64,000 nt of DNA from Casuarina equisetifolia (Eukaryota > Streptophyta > Magnoliopsida > Fagales > Casuarinaceae): positions 7,316,001-7,380,000 of the forward strand of contig CM052355.1 in the NCBI GenBank assembly GCA_028551475.1, given 5' to 3'. The position numbers were made by a program, and so were the translations under genes. Of this stretch, positions 12,979-23,961 are shown in pieces; the stretch's first letter is position 1; each line of letters begins with the position of its first letter. The notes below the pieces were generated by a model. That model had not been told where the DNA came from, searched no databases, and saw only the letters and a program-made list of their open reading frames with translations.

Positions 12979-13318
12979 GGAACTGCAGAAACAACAGTCA
13001 CACATCGGGGTGAGGGAATCCAGCTCTGCAAAGGTGCTGGTTTTTCCTTGATTGCCAAGTTCTCAGTTTTCACTAATTAGGGCTTACACTTTTATATAGT
13101 ATTGGAGTTACATGCCCTCTATATTGCGTGGGCTCCCCAATTCCTATTATGGCTATACTCACACCGATAAATAAATTCAATGTTCGTTTGTGGAAGAGTA
13201 TAAGAACAGCAAAAACAGTAGTCCCACGCTAGAGCGAGGGAATCCAGCTCTGCAAAGGTGTCGGTTTCCTCCTGATTTTTGAGTTCTCGGTTTTCACCAA
13301 CTGGGGCCTACACTTCTA
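12979..13318. repeat. Two diverged direct copies of a ~115-bp segment
   Basis: Copies at about 12979-13094 and 13205-13318 share the core GAGGGAATCCAGCTCTGCAA and the following 'agttctc(a/g)gttttcac(t/c)aa' and 'ggc(t/c)tacact' strings in the same order, with scattered substitutions. Spacing is about 225 bases. The origin of the unit is unknown; it lies in the upstream region of the SPL2-like gene. Confidence 0.75.
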
Positions 13319-13839
13319 CCCAAACGACCTACCATTTTACCTTGTTTTCTATTTGTTTTTCATTCCTTAACCAGAAAAAGATAAAACGACGTCGGAACCC
13401 AGCGTTATCAATCAGTTGACGAAACACTCCCTCCCCACAATTTCCAGGTTTCGGCAATCTCTCCAAATTTTTCTCTCTCTCTCTATTACACGCTTCATGG
13501 CTTGGGTTTTAATTTGTTATTATTATAATTTTATATTATTATTGAGTTTTAAAGATAATTAAATTAAATATTATTTTTTGGATTAGGAGTTAGGGTTTTG
13601 TATTAGGTTGTGAGGAAAAGGAAAGATACAGGGATAAATTATTTTGGGATTCTGAAAAAAGCATCTAAGTTTTGATTTTATAAATATTTTGTAGAACATT
13701 CAGTTTCGAATTAACTTTATAATTTAGTTCTATTTCGATGCTTACTGTGTATTCCGAGACACGATAATCCCTTGGAGTGACACTCTTACCCTGTCACCGC
13801 ACCGTCGCCTGTTGGATGTAACCTTCCATAACGATTACC

Positions 13840-16800
13840 ATGTCTTCGCACGACCAAGTCGTCGTTTCCCTCCTGTCCCAGCTCGCGCTTTCCTTTGATG
13901 GCGCTGTTTTGGGCGTGGCTTTGGCCTACGCGGCCGTCCGCTCCGTCCTTAAGTTCCGCGCTACCTCATCCGCCCTTCGGAAAGTCCGTAATGCCCCCTC
14001 CGTCGGCGTCTCGGACCTCCGCTCAATCCTGGCCATCGAAGACTCCTCCTCCCCGTCCTCCGAGGATTCGCAGTCGTCCGATCAAATGATTGTCGTCGTC
14101 CGCGGCACCGTGGAAGCCAAATCGGCTGTCGACCCTAACTGGATAAGCTTCAAGCCCCATGTCTTGGTCTCACAAGAGTCCGGAGACAAAGCGGTTGCCG
14201 TTCAAAGAACTCAAACGGTGCGTTTCTTATTGCACAAAATCTAGATGCTCTGTCTGGTTGCTGAGTAATTGTTGTTCATTTATGCATCCTACGTGAAACT
14301 TCATTTATTCTGCGTTTGCTTGCTGTGGAAGTGTGAGAATAGGAAGGGACACATGCGATTCATAAGAATTTTCTTGTTTGGGGAGCTAGATAGCTATAAG
14401 TCTTCTACGTAAGTGATGTTGTAGAAGCGTACTCTTGAAAGCTGTTCTCTTCCTGGAATACCGATCGGAATTAGTAGTTAAATTTTTTGAAGCTTGTGAA
14501 TTGTGCTGGTTTTGATTTTTTATTTAAGTTGTTTCTCGCTTTTCTTAATTTAGTGACCCCTTTGGTTTTTGAGAAATTAGAGGAAAGCAACAAAGTGAGT
14601 TGATATTGAATAAAGGTTTATTAAAATTTCTGTTTTGCGGCAAATTGAGGCAAAGAGAGAAGGGATGATGATTCCGAGATCAGAGAAAATTATAACAACT
14701 GCTCAATCACAAACTATTTTATCAACACTCTAGATAGACAGCAACGAATTTCCTGATCTTTTAGAGGAGTATAGCTTTGCAATTTTCACTTGGTTTGCAT
14801 CCATTCTATGTAGTATTTCACTACCATTATCTGAGTTATGAAAGAACAGTTGTTTTGATCTTGTGGTTTATAAGTTATGCAGTGTATCTACAATGAATGG
14901 AAGGGATTTCTTGGCTGGACTTCTGATCTACGTGCTTTATTTGCAAGATCTTGGAGAGCGCAAGAAAAGGCCTCATTGAGAACGGTAAATTTATAACTCT
15001 TCGTTTCAAGTTCACATAGATATATGGTAAGCTAAGGAAGATTTGACATGTCCAAAACAATACTACTGTATGACCATTTGATGTTATAACTAACTGTTAA
15101 TTTAGTGGTTACACAGTAATTATTTTACAAAAGTAAACTTTGGTTCTGAAAACAACTGAGTATGGGTGATTTTTCATAAGAATTTCCAGTTCCAAAAATC
15201 TATTTCATGCTTCAAAGTTGATGAGATGTTGCATGTTTTGCCAATGAGTTGCCTTGAAGCATACATCTTGCATTAGAATGTTATGGAGGGTTAGGTTTGT
15301 AAGTGCAAAACCTGCTGTAGTGCAATGCAACTTTCACATAAAAAGAAAAAAATTAGAACGCTTAAGCATATTGTTGACAAGGTGATACTTTGATGTGGCT
15401 ATCCTTTTCGTCAAAAGCAGAATGTGATCTCAAGGTCCCAAGTTCTTTTAATGCATTGAGGATGAGCTTTAGAAAGGTGTTTGCCTGAGTGAGGTTAGGT
15501 GCCAGTTTCCTAATGTAATTAGTATGCATGTCATGAGCTCAAATTAGGACCTGTGGTGATAATGCCCTAACCACTTTTATTATTCTCTCAAAAACTGATA
15601 TTTATTTAGAACTTTAAGTTGTTTACAAATTAAACAAAGATAAGATGTGTATTTTGCTACTCCTTTTTTTTTTTTTTTTAACTATTAATTGAAGAGAAGG
15701 AAACAAAAGGGCGTAGGTTTTACAAGTTTTGATTGAAATAAAGAATTTTTTGAGTGCGATTAAAAGGAATTATGCTAAAAGATGCAATTTGATAAAAGTT
15801 ACAAAAGAGATGAAACCTATTATAATTTGTTTGTTCCTGCTGTAAGATTGAAGAAAAGTGGCTCCGAACTCCTTGTTTTAAAAAATGCCTGTTAGAATAA
15901 TAAGATATATAAGGAAAAGAAAAGATTTCTTTGGAGATGGAGGAAAAGTTGCACAGGAAAAAGGCGAATCATAGATATGTGACCAAGAACATGAGGTTCT
16001 ACATGGAGAGAGAGGAGAATTACGATGGAGATAGAGGGAAAGTAAACCTCGAAAAAGGGGAAAATGTATATAAAACTTCTAGCACTTAAGAGAGGAACCT
16101 GGGGAATGCATAATATCAAGAGAACAGGGAAGTCAGGGAAAATGGGGGAGGGCAAAGGTGTTGCTAGCTAGGTTATCTGATAGGAGTGTCACCGAGCACT
16201 CTAGAGAGTGTCTATAGGACTATTTTAGGGGATGAGAGCTAGCTTCATAACACCAACAAGGCTTGGCTGCCCAGTGTACTGGTTCTCCAGTAGCCTCAGA
16301 TGAGGTTTCTGTGTGTACTAGGTTTTTGGTTTGGACAGAGGTGAGTTTCTACAATATAGTTTCTTGTAATTTCCAAATAATAGGACCTGAAAGAGTTTCT
16401 CATGACTTTTTCTGACGTGTCTACCAATTTAGAAAGGTATTTGCTTCACTATGGTAGGTTGAATGGAAGTTAGGGCTCTTTGGTGTCTGAGATAGCGAAG
16501 ACTTATCTCTGTTGCGTGTTTTCTTTTTAACAGGTTCCCTTTGTTCTTGTTGAAGGCTATGGGTGGCCTCATTCTGATTTTGTGGTTGTGAACACGGATG
16601 GTTCAAGACATTCCCTCCCTCTTACAACAGTTTATCATCAGCTGCAGCCTATTAATGCTTCTCCATATACATTCCTTCAGGCACTTTTTGGTCATGACTA
16701 TCCTGTAAGTTTGGGAAACCAAAATATCTCTTAGTATTTCCATGAAAAATTTGTTTCCATCTTGAATGGGAAAGTCACTTGTGATCCTTAAATCTGCCGC

Positions 16801-18304
16801 TCCATTTATGTTGGGTGCTTCTGATATTCTCATTTTGTATTGCAAATGTCTAAACATTTCCTCTTGCTAAAGGTTGGCCTGCTTGACGAAGAGAAAATCC
16901 TACCATTAGGGAAGGATATCACTGCTGTGGGTGCGTGCAGTTTTAAAAATGGAATTCCTGAGATCAAGTCCTGCAAGGATCTTCCCTACTTTTTGTAAGC
17001 GAAACTCATTCCCTGTTTTGAAGCTTGGGCATGTAAATTCCATGTGATGAATTTGAAGCGTGTTTCCTACTATGCTAGGACTTCTGTAAATTTAACCAAT
17101 TTGAAGGCTGTTATTCTTCAATTTAAATGTAGTAGATGAGGAGTGGGTAATCTGTTAAGTTGTAAATGAATAATTGGGGCAGCCACCATTGTACTTGTGC
17201 TTCCCTCTCTCAGTGCAATATTCCACATGGGATTTAGTCCATTTGCTGCTTTTTTTGTGATTTTCCAAGTTTGGACTGCTATAGATTGGCCCCATCTATT
17301 CATCATTAAGGAGTCTTGCCATTAAAATTCAATCTCTCCTGTCTTGGTACGGGAGAGGAAAACGTATATTGCTTGCAAAGCCACAAAAGTTCACATAGGC
17401 TTTATGTATCTGTGCTTTGAGGCAGTGCTTCCAGGCGAATAATTGGCATCACGATTGGGTTTTGCAGGTCTGACATGACCAAGGATCAGATGATTGAAGA
17501 TCTCGCCTTCAAGAGCAAAGTACTTTTGTGGAGTTGTATTGCTTTTGGTTCGTTGTCAATTGGTGTACTTGGCTATGCTGTTGTGAGGTATCGTTGCTTT
17601 AGCATGCTGAAGCAAAATGCTCGAGACTTTTTCTTTTCCTATAATGTCCCATTTTCTCACAAACTCGTGGTATTTCTCTAAAAACTAGATGTTTCATTCT
17701 AGTAGAAGCGAGTACAAGATAACAGGAAAAGAAATAAACTTGTTTTATCTTTGTTGAACACTTTTTATGCCATCTAAATTTCATATCCTTCAATCGGAAT
17801 GCTCTGAATTACAGCATTGCCTTTCCTTTAGATCTCTCATTTCCACGTGAGACACACTGTTGATTCAATAGTGTAAACAAATATCTTGATATATCGATCT
17901 TTCTCTTTGTCCCTCAGCTTGACTGGTCTCCTCAATAGAAAAAGAAAGCATTGATCTGATTGTTATTGGAACTGATATTTATTCAATACTTATAATGTAT
18001 AATTTTCTTCAGGAATTGGAATAGATGGAAAGCGTGGAGGCAACATAGACAGCTCCAACAACCAAGACAGGCCGCAGGTGATGATCTGGACTCTCAGGTT
18101 GCAACAGATGAGGAGATGGGAGATGTTCCAGATGGACAGTTGTGTGTGATCTGTCTGATGAGGAGAAGGCGATCTGCATTCATCCCATGTGGGCATCTGG
18201 TGTGCTGCCATGGTTGTGCCAGGTCGGTTGAAGGGCAATCCACACCCAAGTGCCCTGTCTGTAGAGGGGAAATACGGACTTCATTGCTGATTTTTGATTC
18301 TTGA
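13840..18304 (+). CDS. SPL2: SPL2-like (SP1-like) membrane RING-type E3 ubiquitin ligase
   Basis: Relative of SP1/MUL1 ligases, which sit in chloroplast, mitochondrial or peroxisomal outer membranes and ubiquitinate membrane proteins such as import components. Six exons join in frame: 13840-14217, 14883-14984, 16534-16704, 16873-16994, 17468-17587 and 18013-18304, giving 394 residues (family about 380-390). An N-terminal hydrophobic segment lies near residues 10-30. The GIDE domain follows (exons 2-4, with EGYGWPHSDFVVVNTDGS). A second membrane span is at about 275-297 (LLWSCIAFGSLSIGVLGYAV). The C-terminal C3HC4 RING is at 342-381 (CVICL, CGHLVCCHGC, CPVC). The protein ends 13 residues after the last RING cysteine, as in this family. 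The N-terminus (QLALSFDGAVLG) matches SPL2 rather than SP1. It is convergent with the NSP1-like gene. Confidence 0.95.
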
Positions 18305-19297
18305 GGAAAATAGTTACTGTTTCTTGAAGCTGGTGGTGGAAGAGTTGCCGTATATGCCAAGGCAACCTGTTCAAGGGTTTAGGGTTTTCAGGAGGTGTAG
18401 TAAAATCTGGTGTTGAGAAATCTAAGCGAAGCATATGCCTTTGCTTAGTTGCTAAGATATGACTTGGAAAAAAGTTGGGATTCTATATTATTAGGTTGGG
18501 AGTTGTAAATTGTGTAAATCATGGTTTCTTTCTGCCTTTCGCTGCAAAATGTAAAATTCCGTCGAGGCCCTGTTCGTAGAGAAAGAGGGAGAAGAGAGGC
18601 GGGAGGGAAGGGATGAGGGGAATGATTAATCAATCATATGATGATTGGCCATGAAAATGAATGTCTAGTGTGAAAATTGGTTGACAGAATTCCGGCTTTT
18701 TTATGCTTTTTCAAAAGGAATATGATAGATTTGATGAAAGAGAGAAGATGGAATTCGATAAAGTCCTGCCGGACAAATTGGTCTAGTGGCATCTGTGGTT
18801 TCCAGAGTCCCAGGCAAACTTGTTACGCAAATTGTCAAACGGTACGCATCAAACTTTGGAAAGAAACGAGTGATAGGTCGAATTTTATTCTTGGTTAACT
18901 GCTTTATTCTCTTCCCAGTCTAACAATTCATGTGTCTTGATCGGGAACTGCTTGTGCGCCGATGATTGTGCAAAAGAAGAAAACGGGAGACAAAAAATGG
19001 AGCTTATGCCCCGGAAACGGTACAGAAGCAAATTTCATTCCCCAAGAATAAATTTTATTCCGCGTTTTAAGATCTAGCGGAAGAGTTGAACAAGAACCCC
19101 AAATACAATATAACAAAAAAAGAAGGAAAATAAAAGAAGACAACCCACCCAAGTATCTGAGGCACACTTTTGAAAGAAAGGCCATTTTACAGCTGAAGAA
19201 CTGACAGGGAGACCAAGCAGCCGACATCCAAAGCACTCAGTCAGCCTTTTACATGTACGGAGCTTAACATAAGAAACATGAGCAGAGAGAGACCTTT

Positions 19298-20974
19298 CTA
19301 ACCGTCATTGATTTTCGTACCCAACTTCCAGAGAGAGCAAAAGGAAACTGGCTGTCCTTTCCACCACAGTCCCGTGAAACCATCGCTCTCTTCTACTCTC
19401 ATCTCCCAATTACTATCATACTTCCTCAACAGAGCTCGAGCACCATCAATTGCTTCCTCTCCCAACACCTCTCCTACAAACCCCATCCCTCTCATTCTCT
19501 CACACCACTTTTCTTTCGGTTCATTCATCTCTCCCATGTTCGTCAATGCCCTCGCCGCTTCTCCTTCCATCAGACTTCTCTCCTCAGTCTCTCTTCCCTT
19601 GAAAGCGGAACTTGTTGAATCCAAAAACCTCCACAGGTACTCCACTCGCCGAGGGAACCCTGTTTTGAAATCCCCACAACCGTTGCACCCACATTCCATA
19701 TTGTTTTCACTTAGAATCACTCCCTTTGGTTCCATTCTTCTCAAGGATCTCAGGAACTCAGTTCTCTCGTCAGGGTACTTGTGGTTCAGGTGATGAAGCC
19801 TAAATTGGGCGCAGACTACTAAGGTTTCTTCGGGGACTCTGTTTATAACTTGCGCATTTAGAGCTTGCAATGGATGATCATCGAGCATGTTGATCTGCAA
19901 ATTGACGTTGAGGGACTTGGCAAAACTGAGAAGCCGAGAGGAGAAGTTGTCTCCAGGCGGTCCTATGGAAAATGGGATCTCTTTGTTATGGTCATTTTCA
20001 ACGATTGCAGCGATGACCGTGATGCGGACTAGAGGAGGTGGCCCTCCTGGTCTGTGAGTCAAGGCCTCAAGCAGGGTTGGCCACTGCACACCGTGAGAGA
20101 CACCAATATCGAGAATATGAAGATTGCGCGAGGGGCCAGGCTCTTCAGCAAGAAGTTGGAGGATAGAAGCGTTTGCGATGTTGTTGGGGAAGGCGAACCA
20201 AGGACTGACCTCGTAAAATCTGAGCAGTGATCGTTGGAAGAAGCGTGAATTTGTGGAAGTAAAGGTATGCCAGGATGAGGAGGTGGAGGTGCTGGATAGG
20301 TGAAGTTTCAGTGCCTGAAAGCCGTAAAAGGCGAGGCGGTGGTTGGCGTCGCCGGTTGGGTTGGCAAGCTCGTGGAGAACGTAGAGAAGGTGTTGCACGC
20401 GTGACAGATTGCCGCCGGTGATGGCTTCGGCACAGGGGTTGAGCAATTGCTCGGCCCACCTGCCTTCCTTGTTGCTACCGTTGGGGCAGTTATTTCCTGT
20501 GGGCTTGCAAGCATTTTTCCTGTTTCCAGTTGATTTCTTACCTGCCCCAGGTTCCTCAGCTGCTCCATCGCCGTTGTCGGACCGCCTGATCCGACGGCCC
20601 TGATCAATCCGCGGATTATGATGGGTTTTGGAGGTATTGGAGAGTGGTGCCTGGGAGGTCTTTCGTTTCTTGGAAGAATCGGGCGGTGAGGTATGATCGG
20701 AAAGGGAGGGATTAGTGGGTGTTTGGCTGGTGGCAGTGAAAGTGGTATCTAGAGAGGTGAGAGTAGAGTTGATAAGCTCTTGGCCTATAACTTGGCCTGC
20801 CTCCCACCATTGATACCCATCTCCTTCCAAGAAGGGAAGGAATGGAACTGAATCGTCTAGCCAGTCCAGGATGTTTTCTGCAGTGGGGTTTGGCCCTGGT
20901 TCTCCAATGGTCATGGTGCTTGATGGTAAGTAAGGCAATGGAGGATAAGATGCTTTTGATTTTCTATTATGCAT
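19298..20974 (-). CDS. NSP1: NSP1-like GRAS transcription factor
   Basis: GRAS-family regulator of the Nodulation Signaling Pathway 1 type. In legumes it acts with NSP2 downstream of CCaMK in nodulation; in plants generally it controls strigolactone biosynthesis genes (e.g. D27) and mycorrhizal signalling. One uninterrupted exon of 558 codons. The first Met is at 20974, but the Met at residue 21 (20914, MTIGEPGPNPTAENILDWLD) matches the usual NSP1 N-terminus and is the likelier start (538 residues). Residues 101-104 (KKRK) could be a nuclear signal. The GRAS domain runs from about 171 (GRWAEQLLNPCAEAITGGNL) to the end, with the VHIID-like motif LHILDIGVSHGVQ at 285-297, the CAQFRLHHLNH segment, and a SAW motif ending in GLWWKGQPVSFCSLWKL. 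No break is seen. Confidence 0.95.
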   Translation of the reverse strand: MHNRKSKASYPPLPYLPSSTMTIGEPGPNPTAENILDWLDDSVPFLPFLEGDGYQWWEAGQVIGQELINSTLTSLDTTFTATSQTPTNPSLSDHTSPPDSSKKRKTSQAPLSNTSKTHHNPRIDQGRRIRRSDNGDGAAEEPGAGKKSTGNRKNACKPTGNNCPNGSNKEGRWAEQLLNPCAEAITGGNLSRVQHLLYVLHELANPTGDANHRLAFYGFQALKLHLSSTSTSSSWHTFTSTNSRFFQRSLLRFYEVSPWFAFPNNIANASILQLLAEEPGPSRNLHILDIGVSHGVQWPTLLEALTHRPGGPPPLVRITVIAAIVENDHNKEIPFSIGPPGDNFSSRLLSFAKSLNVNLQINMLDDHPLQALNAQVINRVPEETLVVCAQFRLHHLNHKYPDERTEFLRSLRRMEPKGVILSENNMECGCNGCGDFKTGFPRRVEYLWRFLDSTSSAFKGRETEERSLMEGEAARALTNMGEMNEPKEKWCERMRGMGFVGEVLGEEAIDGARALLRKYDSNWEMRVEESDGFTGLWWKGQPVSFCSLWKLGTKINDG

Positions 20975-23960
20975 AGTTTGAGGGGGTTGGGGGGGATCTC
21001 TTGGTCAATGACCAAGAGGCGGATATGGAGGGAATCGCCTGCTTTTCTTTGGGAGTCTCAAAGATAACGTAGGGGGAGTGATGCCTTTTGGAAAGCGACA
21101 AAAGATGGCATTTTTCCAAACCCTTTGTTTGGAAGGCGTGGTGGCCTTTTCAACTTCTTTTTAAGCTCCTTGCATACTACATCGTGTCTCCTCCGTGCTC
21201 TGAGTTGTTAAGGTTGTTCTTTTGTATGTCCGGTGTGTCAATTCATTAGGGGAAAATTCAGGAAGCTTTCGGGTCGAATTCTTTTCTGTCACGAGACGGC
21301 AAAACTCTGTTCCTCTCCACTATTTATTTTTAAAACTGAATCCTTGTTTTGAACCTCTTCGTACCTTTTGGAGGGTCTCTAAACAGCTTGCTTTTGTCCT
21401 TTTCTATTCATAATCGAAGACCTATTATGCTTAATTGTTCCTCATCAATTTTCATGCCAAAACATATTCCGATAATCTATTGTAAAATATAGTCTCCACC
21501 CACCCATACGGGGGATGAAACCATAGTTTTTTTTTTTTTTCTGTTTACTGCTTGCATGACAGGGATGTTATTTGATCCCAAGATTCTGATATTCAACTAT
21601 TACGATGCAGACCATTTGTTTATGGAAAGCAATTGGTGTCTGTACGATTTATTTAGATGGGCGGGCCACTGTTTAATCAAGAGCTCTTTCGTCCTCATTT
21701 CCTTATTCATCCTTTTCTTTGCAACATTCTAGCCTAACCTTTCTTCGTTTCTTCTAGAGATGGGTGCCAACCTTTCTCCTGTCGGAAAGTCAATCTCCAC
21801 ATTTTCGACGATCGATGTCTTCGATCCTAGTTGTTACAAATAAGCTGATTCCGCTCGAAGGGAGTAAAAGACAAAAAGGAAGGAGAGCACTTGGACTTGG
21901 ACTTGGACTGGAAATTGGGAAGTGGATGAAGTTTCATACCCATTTCGACTTCCGCGCCTATTTTTATATCCATCACAATGGGAAGCTACCCGATTTGATA
22001 TTAATACTTTTAAAAAGGAAAAAAGTTCAGTAACAGCAGTTCCTTTTTATTTTATTTTTTCAGTTTAATTAGTTCCTTCAAATAACAAAAAAGAAAAATA
22101 ACCCAAAATCCTCTTGAGAGTTTGTGAGATGACACACGCAGGATATATATCATGTAACATTTATAACTATAGATTGAATAACACAAAAGAGGAGTTTGTG
22201 TCAAGAAGAAGTACACATAATGGGCATCCTTTCGAATTCTGAAGAGCCAAATTGAAATGCGTAATTTTTGGAAATTTAAAGACTGAATTTCTTTTAAAAA
22301 GAAAAATGAAGAGAGAGAGAGAGAGCGAGAGAGAGAGAGGAGGGAAGATGGGCCTTTTCAATTTTCTTCTCAAGTTAACCAGTCAATAATGTTGAACAGT
22401 CTTTTTCCCCCTGTTTGCCCTGCAGCTTTGGAAAAGAGAAGAAAGCGAAAAGGTCGCTTGTTGATCGTGACCACAAACTCCATCCACCTGTGCTTTTGTA
22501 CCGAATTAGATGTTTTAATACTCGTACTGTCGAAGTGCTTTCCAGCATCTCAATGATCAATCGGAAATGACCACATCCGCCCCCTCATCTCCGGAATTAA
22601 TTACTCTCCGAGTGCTTTCCAGCATCGGAAACATTTCCACAACTGATTCTAATTCCATCTTTCAGTTATATCATAATACTCAAGTCAAGGTCCGGAAACA
22701 GATTAAAGTGTCGCGGATTGCCCGTAAACAGAGACAACAGCTAAGAACAAAAAAGAAGAAAAATAAATAAAGTATTATTTGCTGTAACCATCCATCCCTG
22801 GTGAACTGCCCAGATGCAAACTGTATCTGTAAGTTCCACTGGAGCGTCAAAGTAGACTTCGATCAGAGCACGACAGATCTTTGGCATCAGTTTTGATCTA
22901 AGTGAAAGAAAGAGAAGTGGAACCCAGATATTCCGTATGGCTTGGGTGTCTTGTGCAATGATTGATAAGTTAATTGCATAGTTGCTGCTGTTTCAAAAAG
23001 TTAGCTCTAAGTAGTGGTCTCATTAACGTTTTAATTCACTTTGATAATCGTTGTATACGCCTTCCACTTTAATTTAGAATGAGTAGAATAAGAATGGAAC
23101 TGAGTAAATTTTCCATGCACAACGAAGTTTGAAACACTCAACTTAAACTATTATTACAGCCTGATAATTAACAAACTGGACTTGAATGGATTTGGCGGAA
23201 TTTATTCATGCTGGGTTATGAATAAGAAGAAAAAGACGAGGTGCAAGTTGATTGCAACATCAAGCTGTTGTTGATTCCTGTTTAGGTTGGGTAGTAGTGG
23301 AGCATCGTATAGCCATATGCTTAAATGGTCATGAATTTACGTGCCTCTTTCCTATTCAATGCACTGTTTTTCTTCTCACGCATTTGACTACCGATTATAA
23401 GATGATGTAGCTCAGAGTAGCCTTTGTTCCTTGCGGAGAATTGATTATCTAAATCAACTCAGTTTTTGAGGAAAAACAAACGTACGAAGTAGCTATTGGG
23501 CAGGTATAGCAAAGGACGGAAAAGCTGACGGTAATGCAAGAAGATCCATCAGGTCAACCATGTTGAGTGTAACGGGTACATTCTTAGGAGAAGAAAAAGG
23601 AAAAATAACAAAGGAACATTGGTACAGAAGAGCTTAATAATCAATAAATCCTTCCAATTTATTCAAACCGTTTGCATAGCAGGAAATAACACCTAAGAAA
23701 CCAAGTGACTCATCAAAGCTGGATTAGTACCTGCATGGTGATCCAAATGGTAGAACAATATAATCATCCTCCAAAACTCCGTCCAGCTTTCATCCAACAC
23801 CAATCATTCGTCAAGGACGAGTGAAAATAAAACCTGCCACAATTTGCGATGTCAGAATTTTAAGCATCTGTTTGAAGGATTGGTAATCAAAGGCAGCAAA
23901 ATGGAAAAAAAGGAAACAAATACCTAGAATACGCAAGTGCTTGAGTTCCATCCAGCATGA
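20975..23960. other. Spacer upstream of NSP1 and downstream of the NLR
   Basis: It contains the probable NSP1 promoter (from 20975 rightwards), a GA microsatellite at 22311-22340, a short GGACTT tandem near 21892-21909, and two copies of GTGCTTTCCAGCATC near 22535 and 22612. No further gene is recognised. Confidence 0.55.
22311..22340. repeat. GA microsatellite
   Basis: An interrupted (GA)n run of about 30 bases in intergenic sequence. Confidence 0.8.
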
Positions 23961-23961
23961 A

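Noticed and set aside
19308..19793. Plus-strand 161-codon open frame inside NSP1
   Set aside because: Shadow frame opposite the GRAS C-terminal domain; no family features of its own.
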